In this document: in pieces, positions 1-8,062 of the stretch
How the letters are laid out: each line of letters begins with the position of its first letter
How positions within the stretch are numbered: the first letter of the stretch is position 1
NCBI RefSeq assembly: GCF_030268065.1
Contig: NZ_BSDD01000002.1
Coordinates: 558,001 to 622,000, forward strand
DNA length: 64,000 bases
Source of the DNA: Geothrix rubra
GTDB lineage: Bacteria > Acidobacteriota > Holophagae > Holophagales > Holophagaceae
Reading direction: 5' to 3'
The notes under the pieces: generated by a model
Seen by the model: the letters and a program-made list of their open reading frames with translations, nothing else
The model's database searches: none
Told to the model about the DNA's origin: nothing
Made by a program: the position numbers and the translations under genes

Positions 1-850
1 CCACCTCCTTCCCGGTGCAGGCGGGCATGTGCATGTCCAGGAGCAGCAGGTCGGGCCGCGTCTCCGCCAGGGCTCCCAGGATCTCCAGGGGGTCCGCCAG
101 GGAACTGGCCAGCATGCCCGCGCGCCGCAGGGTGAGGGCCAGCCCCTCGGCCACCTGGGGATCGTCGTCCACCACCAGGACGCGATAGGGGTCCTGGGGC
201 TGCCGGGCGCAGAGGGCGTCCAGCCGGTCCGCCAGGGCCGAGGCGCTGGTGGGACGGGCGAAGAAGGCCTGGCCGCCGGCCCGGATGGCCCGCAGCCGGC
301 TGGCCATGCCGCCGTGGCCGGAGAGGAAGACCCGCGGGGCGGCGAGCCCGGCGATGGCGGAGGGCAGCGGCCGGTCCGCGTCCAGCAGGAGCGCGTCCGG
401 GGCGGGTCCGCCGGGCAGGAGGGGGGCCACCCGGTAGCCGAGGGCCTCCAGCTGCCGGCCGAGGGCCTCGTCCTCGGGGTCGGCCGGATCGAACCCGATG
501 AGCGGCAGGGTGGGCGCCGGCGGGGCGGTGGGCTCCGGGGCGCCGGGGGTCAGCAGTGCGAGGGACTGGAGGATCCGATCCACCCGGGCGGCCTCCTCCT
601 CGACGAGGGCCCTGCCCTCCTCCGCCGGGGCCTTCAGCAGGCGCTCCAGCTCCCGGGCCCACTGGGCCAGGGCGGCGTAGCCGAAGGTGCCCGCCGAGCC
701 GGCCAGGCGGTGGGCCAGGAAGTGGGTGCGGGTGGCCTCGCCCGCGTCCCGGTCCGCCTCCCGGGCCGCATGGAGGGCCTCGATGCGCGCGGGGAGGTCG
801 GCGGCGAAGGCCTCGCGCAGGGCCGCGAGCTGGGCCTGGAAGTCAGCCAT
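1..850 (-). CDS. Hpt / receiver phosphorelay protein (C-terminus beyond window)
   Basis: This is a cytoplasmic phosphorelay protein; 283 residues are visible and the 3' end lies outside the window. About residues 1-100 are an Hpt domain with the phospho-accepting His in HRLAGSAGTFGY. A middle segment (about 115-205) looks like a receiver fold but lacks a clear DD/D/K set, so it is probably a pseudo-receiver. A true receiver begins near residue 210 (YRVLVVDDDP, then LLLLDMHMP with the phospho-Asp). The start at 850 overlaps the stop of the upstream CheY-like gene by 8 bp, so the two are translationally coupled. The likely role is a relay partner of the PAS kinase two genes upstream. The output domain, if any, cannot be seen. 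Confidence 0.85.
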   Translation of the reverse strand, partial: MADFQAQLAALREAFAADLPARIEALHAAREADRDAGEATRTHFLAHRLAGSAGTFGYAALAQWARELERLLKAPAEEGRALVEEEAARVDRILQSLALLTPGAPEPTAPPAPTLPLIGFDPADPEDEALGRQLEALGYRVAPLLPGGPAPDALLLDADRPLPSAIAGLAAPRVFLSGHGGMASRLRAIRAGGQAFFARPTSASALADRLDALCARQPQDPYRVLVVDDDPQVAEGLALTLRRAGMLASSLADPLEILGALAETRPDLLLLDMHMPACTGKEV

Positions 851-1232
851 GGTGGGCCTCCCAGAGGGCGCGCACTTCCCCGGCCAGGGTCATGGGATCG
901 AAGGGCTTGCCGATGACGCCGAGGGCCCCCTGGGCCTTCAGGGCGGCCACTTCGGGGGCCTGCACCTTGGCCGTGAGGAAGATCACGGGCGTGCCGAGGC
1001 CGCGGTCCCGCAGGGCCGCCAGCGTGGCGGGGCCGTCCAGGCCCGGCATCATCACGTCCATGAGGATGAGGTCGGGCCGGTCGGTCTCCAGCCGGGCCAG
1101 GGCCTCGGGCCCGGAGGTGCAGAGGTCCACGCCGTAGCCGCCGACCTCCACGAGGCAGAGCCGCAGCAGGTTCCGGATGTCCGGCTCGTCGTCCACGACC
1201 AGGATGCGGGCCAGGGGTGCGATGGGGCTCAT
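843..1232 (-). CDS. Single-domain response regulator (CheY-like)
   Basis: A 129-residue stand-alone receiver with no output domain. Visible elements are the acidic pair in LVVDDEPD, the phospho-Asp in LILMDVMMPG, the Thr in VIFLTAK and the Lys in IGKPFD. It lies between the PAS kinase (4-bp ATGA overlap at 1229-1232) and the Hpt/receiver gene (8-bp overlap). The order kinase, receiver, Hpt fits a multistep phosphorelay in which this protein shuttles phosphate from the kinase to the Hpt protein. That wiring is inferred from order only. Confidence 0.93.
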   Translation of the reverse strand: MSPIAPLARILVVDDEPDIRNLLRLCLVEVGGYGVDLCTSGPEALARLETDRPDLILMDVMMPGLDGPATLAALRDRGLGTPVIFLTAKVQAPEVAALKAQGALGVIGKPFDPMTLAGEVRALWEAHHG

Positions 1233-3154
1233 GGGGCCACCTCGGGGAGCTCGAAGAAGAAGACCGTCCGGCCCGGCTCGGACGTGAAGCCGATGTGGCC
1301 GCCCATGCGCTCCACCAGGGCCTTGGCGATGCTGAGGCCGAGCCCGGTGCCCCCCCGCTGGCGGCTGTCGGAGCCATCGGCCTGGGCGAACTTGTGGAAG
1401 ATCCGCTCCCGGAAGGGCGGCGGGATCTCGGGCCCCCCGTTCTCCACCTCCACCCGCAGCCGCCGGCCCGCCCGGAGGAGGCGGACGCGGACCCGCTCCC
1501 CGGGCGGGCTGAACTTGACGGCGTTGCTGAGCAGGTTGCCGAACACCTGGAGCAGCCGCCCCTCGTCCACGGTGGCCCGGGCGGTGCGGAGGTCCGCGGG
1601 GGCCGGGTCCAGCTCGCAGGCCACCTCGAGGCCCTGGGCATAGCCCCCCAGGTCCTCCAGGGCCTGCAGGAGGAGGGGATGGAGCGGGAGGTCCCGCAGG
1701 TCGAAGGCCATGCGGCCCGTCTCCACCTTCTCCAGGTCGAGGATGTCGTTGATGAGGATGAGCAGGCGGTCCGCATTCTTCTGGGCGGTGGCCACCAGCT
1801 CCTTCGCCAGCCCGGGCAGCTCGCCGGCCACCCCCCCCGACAGGAGGCCGAGGGAGCCCTTGATGGCCGTCAGGGGGGTCCGCAGCTCGTGGCTCACCGT
1901 GGACACGAACTCCCGTTTCAGGCGGTCGACGGCCTTCCGCTCCGTGATGTCCTGGACGATGCCCACCATGCTCAGGGGCCGACCCCCGGCCTCGCGGAAG
2001 ACCTCCCCCTGCTCCAGCACCACCCGCTCTTCGCCGTCGGGCCGGAGGATCCGGTGCTCGATCCGGTAGGGGGCGTCCTCCTCGAGGCTCCGGCGCAGGG
2101 CCTCGCCCACCCGGACCTGATCCTCCGGGGGCAGGGCGGCCATGAACCGCTCATAGGTGGGGGTGAAGCTCCCCGGGGTCTGGCCGAAGATGCGGTAGAT
2201 CTCGGCGGACCAGCCCACGTGCCCGGTGGCCAGGTCCAGGTCCCAGTTGCCGAGGTGGGCGACGGCCTGGGCCCGGGCCAGGCTCTCCTCGCTGGCCCGG
2301 AGGGCGGCCTCGGCCTCCTTGCGGGCGGTGATGTCGAACTGCAGAGACAGGAACGTGGTGGGCCAGCCCTGCCGGTCCAGGAGGGGGGCGATGGTGGCGT
2401 CCACCCAGTAGAGCCGCCCCCCCTTCGCCCGGTTGCGGATCTCGCCCCGCCACACGCGGCCCGCCAGCACCGTGTCCCACAGCTCCTTGAAGAACGCCGG
2501 GGGGTGGTGGCCGCTGTTGACGATGCGGTGGGATTGCCCGACCAGCTCCGCGGCGCCGTAGCCCGAGAGGGCGCAGAACAGGGGGTTGGCCTCGAGGATG
2601 CGCCCCCCGGCGTCCGTCACCGAGATCATGGCCGCCGCGTCCAGGGCCGCCTTCAGGTGTCCCAGGTCCCGGAGCAGCCGGTCCGCCTCGGCCCGGTCGG
2701 CCTTGGCCCGGGTGAGGTCCTCGGCGATGCCCATGAACCCCGCCAGGGCGCCCTCCGCGCTGCGGATGGCCGACACAGAGAGGGCGACGGGGACACGGGT
2801 CCCGTCCCGGCGGAGGTAGGTCCACTCCTGGGGGTCCGCCAGGCCCAGCCGTGCCTTGGCCACGAAGGCCTCGAAGCCCGGCGCCACCGGCCGGCCCAGC
2901 TCCCGGGTGAGGGCCTGGGCCCGCCGGGCCACCTCCTCCGGGTCATGGAAGAGGGCCGGCGTGGTCCGACCCACCACCTCCTCCGCCCGGTAGCCCAGCA
3001 GCCGCTCCGCCGCGGGGTTGAAGGTGCGGATGATCCCCTGGGGATCCGTGGAGATGATGGCGTGGGCGGCCCCGTCCAGGATGGCCCGGCGCAGGGCCGC
3101 CTCGTCGAGCGCGGGCTCGATCCGGGCGGGATCCTCGGGGGGCGGGGGCGGCAT
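1229..3154 (-). CDS. Multi-PAS sensor histidine kinase
   Basis: A soluble histidine kinase of 641 residues with no transmembrane segment. It has three PAS domains (about 20-135, 150-265 and 275-395; the later ones end in the usual DITxRK linker), then HisKA with the phospho-His near residue 422 in STVSHELRTPLTAIKGS. A HATPase domain follows, with an N-box (LLSNAVKF) and G-box (GTGLGLSIAKAL). The start was set at the ATG at 3154 because a GGGAGG ribosome site lies about 7 bases before it; a GTG at 3166 is in frame but has no better site. It heads the operon with the receiver and Hpt genes downstream. The sensed signal is unknown; PAS domains suggest an intracellular redox or ligand cue. Confidence 0.93.
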   Translation of the reverse strand: MPPPPPEDPARIEPALDEAALRRAILDGAAHAIISTDPQGIIRTFNPAAERLLGYRAEEVVGRTTPALFHDPEEVARRAQALTRELGRPVAPGFEAFVAKARLGLADPQEWTYLRRDGTRVPVALSVSAIRSAEGALAGFMGIAEDLTRAKADRAEADRLLRDLGHLKAALDAAAMISVTDAGGRILEANPLFCALSGYGAAELVGQSHRIVNSGHHPPAFFKELWDTVLAGRVWRGEIRNRAKGGRLYWVDATIAPLLDRQGWPTTFLSLQFDITARKEAEAALRASEESLARAQAVAHLGNWDLDLATGHVGWSAEIYRIFGQTPGSFTPTYERFMAALPPEDQVRVGEALRRSLEEDAPYRIEHRILRPDGEERVVLEQGEVFREAGGRPLSMVGIVQDITERKAVDRLKREFVSTVSHELRTPLTAIKGSLGLLSGGVAGELPGLAKELVATAQKNADRLLILINDILDLEKVETGRMAFDLRDLPLHPLLLQALEDLGGYAQGLEVACELDPAPADLRTARATVDEGRLLQVFGNLLSNAVKFSPPGERVRVRLLRAGRRLRVEVENGGPEIPPPFRERIFHKFAQADGSDSRQRGGTGLGLSIAKALVERMGGHIGFTSEPGRTVFFFELPEVAP

Positions 3155-3203
3155 GGGACCTCCCACCCCTCATCGGATGGGGCCCGCCCGGGGCCCAGTT
3201 CCG

Positions 3204-3650
3204 TCAGACCTCGACCACCCGGGGTGCCATCACCGCCTCGCAGGTCACCGAGTTGGCCACGAAGCAGTACTTGTGGGCCTTCTCGAACAGCTCCTCCACC
3301 TTGGCCATGCTGGTGCCCCGGGGCACGCGGATGACCGGCCGCAGGTGGACCTGGGTGATGCGGGTGACCTTGTCCACCGTGTCCAGCACGGCCTCGGCGT
3401 GGTCCTCGTAGCCGCGGACCTCCACCTTCGCCTTCGCGCAGAGGGCCAGGAAGGTGAGCATGTGGCAGGTGGCCAGGGCCGAACCCAGCAGGTCCTCGGG
3501 GTTCCAGCGGCCGGGGTCGCCCGCGTACTCGGGGGCGCTGCTCACGGCCAGGTCGTGCTTGCCGGCGGTGGCCACGGTGGCGTTGCGGTTGTAGGTGCCG
3601 TCCAGGGTGTTGCCGGTCCAGGTCAGGGTGAGCGGGTAGGTGTGGGCCAT
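3204..3650 (-). CDS. OsmC/YhfA-family peroxiredoxin-like protein
   Basis: A 148-residue OsmC-fold protein. The family reduces organic hydroperoxides through a pair of cysteines, which are visible here in LATCHMLTFL (about 60) and HKYCFVANS (about 125). The N-terminal YPLTLTWTGN and the RWNPEDLLGSALATCH block are typical of the OsmC/YhfA branch. It is transcribed alone, divergently from the CsgG-like gene. A TACCCT -10 hexamer on the minus strand (3679-3684) lies 28 bp upstream of the start. The likely role is cytoplasmic peroxide or thiol stress defence. Confidence 0.9.
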   Translation of the reverse strand: MAHTYPLTLTWTGNTLDGTYNRNATVATAGKHDLAVSSAPEYAGDPGRWNPEDLLGSALATCHMLTFLALCAKAKVEVRGYEDHAEAVLDTVDKVTRITQVHLRPVIRVPRGTSMAKVEELFEKAHKYCFVANSVTCEAVMAPRVVEV

Positions 3651-3678
3651 GGGGGACTCCTCGGAAAGCCAGGGGACC

Positions 3679-3706
3679 AGGGTAGCCGGTCCGGACCTGA
3701 TAGCCT
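3679..3706. promoter_or_regulatory. Divergent -10 elements for OsmC and CsgG-like genes
   Basis: TACCCT on the minus strand (3684 to 3679) points to the OsmC gene, 28 bp away. TAGCCT on the plus strand (3701-3706) points to the CsgG-like gene, 22 bp from its ATG. Both are followed by TGGTCC- or TGACA-like bases, as at many other starts in this window. No good -35 is apparent for either. Confidence 0.45.
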
Positions 3707-3728
3707 GACAGGGCCGTCCGGAGTGTCC

Positions 3729-4892
3729 ATGCGCCTGTCCGTCCCCGCCGCCCTGGTGCTGCTCGCCCTGCCCGTCCACGCCCAGTTCTGGAGCGAGCTG
3801 GCCAACCCCAAGGTGGAGGTGGCGGTCACCCATCCCCCGGGCCTGGGCCTCAAGATCGCCCGCCTGGCCTTCGCCCCCGCGCCCGACGCCAACTCCCGGG
3901 AGCTGGCGGACGCCCTCACCGCCGACCTGGTGCAGAGCGGCCAGGTGGAGGTGGTGGACCGGGCCCACCTCGACGCGGTGCTGAAGGAGCAGGAGCTGGG
4001 CGCCAGCGGCTACATCGAGCCCGCCACCATCGCGAAGCTGGGGAAGCTGCTGGGCCCCAGCGCCCTCGTCATCGTGAACGTGAACCGCTCCGACCTCAGC
4101 CACACCCAGGCCACCAAGGAGGAGCGCAGCACGGACTACAAGACCAAGCAGGAGGTGGTGCGCCTCCGCCGCACCAGCATCACCAGCCTGGATTTCAGCG
4201 CCACCGTGCAGGTGGTGGACCTCAGCACCGGCCGCGTCTTCGGCGCCCAGCGCCTGGAGGACACGCCCAGCCTCGTGAACAGCTCGTACGACGGCTGGCC
4301 CGCCTACCCGCGCGACGCCGACGTGCGCCGCCTGGCCTTCGAGACCGCCAAGGGCAAGGTGCTGCGGATGCTCCTGCCCTGGAGCGAGACGCGCAAGCTC
4401 ACCTTCTTCGACGACAGCGTCTTCGGCATGGACCGGGCCCACGAGCGCCTCAAGGCCGGCGACCTGCGGGGCGCCCTGGACCTGGCCGAGACCGGCCTCG
4501 CCCAGTCCAAGGCGGACAAGGGCCAGAAGCCCAAGTACTACCCCCGGGCGTACTACAACCTGGGCATCATCCGCTTCGCCCAGGGCCAGTACGAGGAGGC
4601 CCTCCCCCTGCTCCGGTCGGCCCTGGACATGCAGCCCGACGCCAGCATCTTCCAGAACGCCCTGAAGGAGTGCGAGGACGCCCTCGCCCTGCAGGACGCC
4701 CTGCGTCGGGTGGAGGCCCGCTCCGCCCCCGCCGCGGAACCGGCCCCTCGCCCCGCGCCCGAGACCGCCGCGGCCCCGGCGAAGGCCAGCCCGGAGGAGC
4801 GCCTGAAGCGGCTCCAGGAGCTCTACAAGAAGGGCCTGCTGGACAAGAAGGAGTACGAGGCCAAGAAGGCCGAGATCCTGAAGGAGCTGTGA
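3729..4892 (+). CDS. Secreted CsgG/LpoB-like protein with TPR and SHOCT domains
   Basis: A 387-residue exported protein with a Sec signal (MRLSVPAALVLLALPVHAQ). Residues 35-235 resemble the CsgG/LpoB nucleotide-binding-like fold: an N-terminal strand in KIARLAFAP, then LTADLVQSGQVEVVDRAHLDAVL, where the family reads out 'sensitive to dose' lipoprotein-like subunits. About 250-345 contains a TPR unit (YYNLGIIRFAQGQYEEALPL). An Ala/Pro linker leads to a C-terminal SHOCT helix pair (ERLKRLQELYKKGLLDKKEY). CsgG family members act in outer-membrane secretion or envelope assembly. There is no lipobox Cys, so it is probably periplasmic and soluble. The substrate is unknown. Confidence 0.8.
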   Translation: MRLSVPAALVLLALPVHAQFWSELANPKVEVAVTHPPGLGLKIARLAFAPAPDANSRELADALTADLVQSGQVEVVDRAHLDAVLKEQELGASGYIEPATIAKLGKLLGPSALVIVNVNRSDLSHTQATKEERSTDYKTKQEVVRLRRTSITSLDFSATVQVVDLSTGRVFGAQRLEDTPSLVNSSYDGWPAYPRDADVRRLAFETAKGKVLRMLLPWSETRKLTFFDDSVFGMDRAHERLKAGDLRGALDLAETGLAQSKADKGQKPKYYPRAYYNLGIIRFAQGQYEEALPLLRSALDMQPDASIFQNALKECEDALALQDALRRVEARSAPAAEPAPRPAPETAAAPAKASPEERLKRLQELYKKGLLDKKEYEAKKAEILKEL

Positions 4893-4904
4893 GGCCCTTC
4901 GCGG

Positions 4905-4910
4905 GATAAT
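4905..4910 (+). promoter_or_regulatory. -10 element upstream of rsmB
   Basis: GATAAT matches the sigma-70 -10 consensus at five of six positions and lies 21 bp before the rsmB ATG. No convincing -35 was found. It also sits only 12 bp past the stop of the preceding gene, so read-through from that gene remains possible. Confidence 0.45.
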
Positions 4911-4931
4911 CGGGGTTTCGCCCGGAGTCCC

Positions 4932-6215
4932 ATGCCCACCCCCGCCCGCCTTCACGTCGCCCACGCCCTGCACGGGGTCTTCGGGGACGGGGAGCGGGTG
5001 CCGGACGTGTGGGACCGCGGCCTGGGCGAGGAGGCGGGGCTGGCCCAGGCCCTGCTGGGCCTCTGCCTGCGCCACTGGGGGCGGCTCCAGGCCTTCGTGA
5101 AGCCCCAGCTCAAGGATCCCGACCGGGGCGTGCCCCTGGGCACCCGGGTGGCCCTGGCCGTGGGCCTGGCCCAGCTGGCCTGGCTGCCGGGCGTGGCCGA
5201 CTTCGCCGCCGTGAACGAGGCCGTGGGCCTGGCCGCGGACCGGGCCATCGGCTTCCCGCCCCACCGCGGCCTGGTGAACGCCCTCCTGCGCCGGGCGGCG
5301 AAGGACCGCGACGCCCTGCGGACGGCCCTGGAGGCCCTGCCCGCCCGCCTGGACCGCAGCCCCTTCGCGGAAAAAGTGCTGGCCGCCGCCCTGGCGCCCC
5401 ACGGCCAGGCCCGGGACACGGAAACCCTCTGGACCCGCCTCAGCCGGCCCCCCCACGCGGCCTTCCGCCGCCTGGCGGGCGAGGTGCCCGCGGGCCTGGA
5501 ACCCGACGGGGCCATCCCGGGCTGCCTGCGCCAGGCGGAAGACGCACCCTTCCCCCGGGCCTGGCTGGAGGCGGGCGGCGGCATGGTCCAGGACCGCAGC
5601 TCCCAGGCCCTCCTGGCCTACGCCTGGGACCGCACGCCCACCCGCATCCTCGATGCCTGCGCCGCCCCCGGCGGCAAGACCACGGGCCTGGCCCTGCGCC
5701 ACCCCGGGGCCGAGCTCTGGGCCCTGGAGCAGCAGCCCGGCCGGGCCGAGCGCCTGAAGCGCACCCTCCAGCAGCGGGGCCTGAAGGCCGAGGTCGTCGT
5801 GACCGACGCGGCCGTCTGGCTGGAAGACACCCCCGGAACCTTCGACCTCCTCCTCCTGGACGCCCCCTGCAGCGGCAGCGGCACCCTCCAGAAGCACCCG
5901 GAGCTGCCCTGGCTGGGGGATGCCCTCGACCTGCCCCGCCTCGCGGCCCTCCAGCGGCGGCTCCTCCTGGCGGCGGCGGACCGCCTCGCCCCCGGCGGGC
6001 TGCTGATCTACGCCGTCTGCTCCTGGCTGCCCGAGGAGGGCGCCGCCCACCGCGCCGCCCTCCTGGCCGCCCGCCCCGACCTGCGCCCGGCTCCCGTCTG
6101 GCCCGCGGCCCTGGGGGCCGCCTCGGAGGCCGAGGGCGACCGCACCAGCTTCTTCCGCCCCGATCCCCTGGCCTGGGAGGGCGAGGGCTTCCAGGCTTTC
6201 GCCCTCACCCGCTGA
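4932..6215 (+). CDS. rsmB: 16S rRNA (cytosine-967-C5)-methyltransferase RsmB-like
   Basis: A 427-residue SAM-dependent RNA m5C methyltransferase, the usual length for RsmB/Sun. The N-terminal ~140 residues form a NusB-like helical RNA-binding domain. The catalytic domain follows, with SAM motif I in LDACAAPGGKTTGLAL (about 238), motif IV Cys in LLLDAPCSGSGTLQKHPE and motif VI Cys in LLIYAVCSWLPEE. Both catalytic cysteines are present. Motif VI is slightly divergent (CSW rather than CSI/CST), and the SAM site uses ALEQQP. It stands alone on the plus strand between a CsgG-like gene and a convergent lipoprotein gene. Confidence 0.92.
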   Translation: MPTPARLHVAHALHGVFGDGERVPDVWDRGLGEEAGLAQALLGLCLRHWGRLQAFVKPQLKDPDRGVPLGTRVALAVGLAQLAWLPGVADFAAVNEAVGLAADRAIGFPPHRGLVNALLRRAAKDRDALRTALEALPARLDRSPFAEKVLAAALAPHGQARDTETLWTRLSRPPHAAFRRLAGEVPAGLEPDGAIPGCLRQAEDAPFPRAWLEAGGGMVQDRSSQALLAYAWDRTPTRILDACAAPGGKTTGLALRHPGAELWALEQQPGRAERLKRTLQQRGLKAEVVVTDAAVWLEDTPGTFDLLLLDAPCSGSGTLQKHPELPWLGDALDLPRLAALQRRLLLAAADRLAPGGLLIYAVCSWLPEEGAAHRAALLAARPDLRPAPVWPAALGAASEAEGDRTSFFRPDPLAWEGEGFQAFALTR

Positions 6216-6216
6216 C

Positions 6217-6630
6217 TCAGCGGGCGGACAGGTCCAGGGCGTAGGTCCGGATGAGGGGGCCGGCCAGCTCGAAGACCCAGGTCTGGACGGTGGCGGTCCC
6301 CGCCTGGACGCGGACCCGGACCCGGACGGTGGTCCCGGTGCGCGCCGGCGTGCCGGCCTCCACCTGGAGGTCCGGGTGGTCCCGGAAGGTGCGCTGGAAG
6401 TAGGCCTGGATCTGCGCCCGGTCCAGGGTGCCCCCGGTGCCCCGGAAGGTGGCATCCGCCGTGAAGCACCGCATCAGGCCGTCCAGGTCCCGCTGGCGGT
6501 AGGCCTCGAAGAAGGCCTGCACCGTCCGGATGCCGGGATCGGCCGAGGCCGGGACGGTCCCCGAGGGGGGATGGCAGGCCCCCAGGAGGAGGAGGGCCGG
6601 GAGGGCGGCCCATCGCCCGGCCCGGCTCAT
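6217..6630 (-). CDS. NTF2/SnoaL-like lipoprotein
   Basis: A 137-residue lipoprotein: signal peptide with lipobox LLLGAC (Cys about residue 19), then a SnoaL/DUF4440-like cone fold. The core motif VQAFFEAYRQRDLDGLMRCF followed by ADATFRGTGG is typical of NTF2-like proteins that bind small ligands. No catalytic residue set is obvious. It starts within the stop of the upstream cupin gene (ATGA, 4-bp overlap), so the two are co-translated. It converges with rsmB, whose stop is 1 bp away. Function unknown. Confidence 0.8.
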   Translation of the reverse strand: MSRAGRWAALPALLLLGACHPPSGTVPASADPGIRTVQAFFEAYRQRDLDGLMRCFTADATFRGTGGTLDRAQIQAYFQRTFRDHPDLQVEAGTPARTGTTVRVRVRVQAGTATVQTWVFELAGPLIRTYALDLSAR

Positions 6631-7004
6631 GGCAGGGGCCGCAGCTGGTCCGCGAGGGAGCGGGTCTGGGCAATGGTCGTGTCGCCGGTGTGCCGGGTGG
6701 TCTTCCGCTCGATGAGCAGCAGGTGGCACTCCGCCTCGGCCACGGGCAGGTGGCCCACCCCCTTCGGCACCACGAAGAGCTCGCCCTCCCCCAGCGCCAC
6801 GGCGGCCCGGTCCTCCAGCTCCAGCCGGAGGCGGCCCTTCAGCACGTAGAACAGCTCGTCCTCGTCGTCGTGGCGGTGCCACACCAGGGTGCCCTCCACC
6901 TTGGCCACCTTGACGTAGACGTCCTCCAGCTCCGCCACCACCCGCGGCGACCAGCGCTCCGTGAGGGCCGCGGCGAGGCGGGCGGGCGAGCGGGGGGCGT
7001 CCAT
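6627..7004 (-). CDS. Small cupin-domain protein
   Basis: A 125-residue single-cupin protein. Metal-ligand motif 1 reads VWHRHDDEDELFYVLKGRL (two His and a Glu) and motif 2 is VVPKGVGHLP (His). This is the complete set for a mononuclear metal cupin of the kind annotated as isomerases, dioxygenases or simple sensors. A strong AGGAGG ribosome site precedes the ATG at 7004. It is the first gene of a two-gene unit with the NTF2-like lipoprotein. The substrate cannot be told. Confidence 0.87.
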   Translation of the reverse strand: MDAPRSPARLAAALTERWSPRVVAELEDVYVKVAKVEGTLVWHRHDDEDELFYVLKGRLRLELEDRAAVALGEGELFVVPKGVGHLPVAEAECHLLLIERKTTRHTGDTTIAQTRSLADQLRPLP

Positions 7005-7054
7005 GGGACCTCCTACGGGGCCATCCTCCCACCGGGGCCCATCGGCCGGAAGCC

Positions 7055-7555
7055 TCAGGCCCGGGGTTCCCGCCCCAGGAAGCGGAGCAGGCCGGCCAGG
7101 AGGCCGGTGAGCGTCGCCACCGTGTACGCCAGGTTCCGGCCCTCCCACAGGCCCTCGAACCACTGGCGGAACTGGGTGGCCAGGATGTTGGCCTTGCCCC
7201 CGAAGACCTCCAGCTCCCGCAGGTAGCGCTTGGTGTCCAGGGGGTCGTAGCCCAGGGGATCCGGCGGCGCGGGCTTCGCCGTGGCGTAGATCAGCAGCGC
7301 CGTCCCCAGGCCCAGGATCAGCGTCCACCGGGCCAGGGCCCGCAGGCGCCGGGGATCGGGGCCCGACGATTCAGCCGGCGCCAGGGCGGCCTCAAGGGCC
7401 TGCCACTCCGCCTCCGTGGGCCCCCGGCCCCGCCGCCGCAGCTCCTCCGCGGCGGCCCGCACCGCCTCGGGCCGGTAGTCGCCGGGGCGGTCCAGGTAGG
7501 CCCGCAGCGCCGGCTCGGCCAGCGTGGGGATGCGCTGGAGGAAGGTGTCGGCCAC
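7055..7555 (-). CDS. Membrane protein of unknown function
   Basis: A 166-residue protein that I do not recognise. The N-terminal ~65 residues are helical and charged, resembling a short tetratricopeptide-like or adaptor segment (EPALRAYLDRPGDYRPEAV). Two hydrophobic helices follow, at about 72-90 (WTLILGLGTALLIYATA) and 143-158 (LAYTVATLTGLLAGLLRFL). The intervening ~50 residues are probably periplasmic. The start is a GTG at 7555, three bases after the stop of the TspO-like gene, so it is the distal gene of the DUF1579-TspO unit. Confidence 0.65.
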   Translation of the reverse strand: MADTFLQRIPTLAEPALRAYLDRPGDYRPEAVRAAAEELRRRGRGPTEAEWQALEAALAPAESSGPDPRRLRALARWTLILGLGTALLIYATAKPAPPDPLGYDPLDTKRYLRELEVFGGKANILATQFRQWFEGLWEGRNLAYTVATLTGLLAGLLRFLGREPRA

Positions 7556-7558
7556 GGC

Positions 7559-8062
7559 TCAGCCCAGCAGGCGGGGATTGGCCCGCCACACGGCCCAGGT
7601 GAGGGCGGTGGCGAAGGTGACCCAGGCCAGGTAGGGCAGGAGCAGGACCCCCGCCAGGGGCCGGTGGTGCCGGAAGGCCAGGGCGCAGGCCAGGATGAGC
7701 CCCCAGAGCAGGAGGACGTCCACCATCGCCGCGGCGCCCAGGTGCCAGCGGAAGAACAGCCAGCTCCAGAGGGCGTTGACGGCCAGCTGGAGCAGGAACA
7801 GGAGCAGGGCGCCCCGGGCGGCCCGGAAGCCGCCTTCGCGCCAGACGAGCCAGGCCGCCACGCCCATCAGGAGGTAGAGCACGCTCCACACCGGGCCGAA
7901 GATCCAGCCCGGAGGCGCCCAGGCCGGGCGCTGGAGCTGCGCGTAGAAGGCCCCGGCCCGCACCGAGGCCACGGCCCCCAGCGCCGCCGCCGCGAAACAG
8001 AGGCCCTCCCAGCCCAGGAGGCCGAGGAGGCTGGGGGCGGACATGGGCGCCAGGCGGGTCAT
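7559..8062 (-). CDS. TspO/MBR family membrane protein
   Basis: A 167-residue integral membrane protein with five predicted helices and the tryptophan-rich signature of TspO/MBR (LQRPAWAPPGWIFGPVWSVLYLLMG, quoted only as to its key W and P residues; and NALWSWLFFRW). Family members bind porphyrins and cholesterol-like ligands and help handle tetrapyrroles under light or oxidative stress. The start at 8062 was preferred over 8044 because it forms an ATGA overlap with the stop of the upstream DUF1579-like gene. It lies in a three-gene minus-strand unit with that gene and the membrane protein downstream. Confidence 0.9.
   Translation of the reverse strand: MTRLAPMSAPSLLGLLGWEGLCFAAAALGAVASVRAGAFYAQLQRPAWAPPGWIFGPVWSVLYLLMGVAAWLVWREGGFRAARGALLLFLLQLAVNALWSWLFFRWHLGAAAMVDVLLLWGLILACALAFRHHRPLAGVLLLPYLAWVTFATALTWAVWRANPRLLG

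Noticed and set aside
3204-6455. A 1083-codon minus-strand frame covering three genes
   Set aside because: Only its C-terminal part (OsmC) is real; the rest is antisense to the CsgG-like and rsmB genes.
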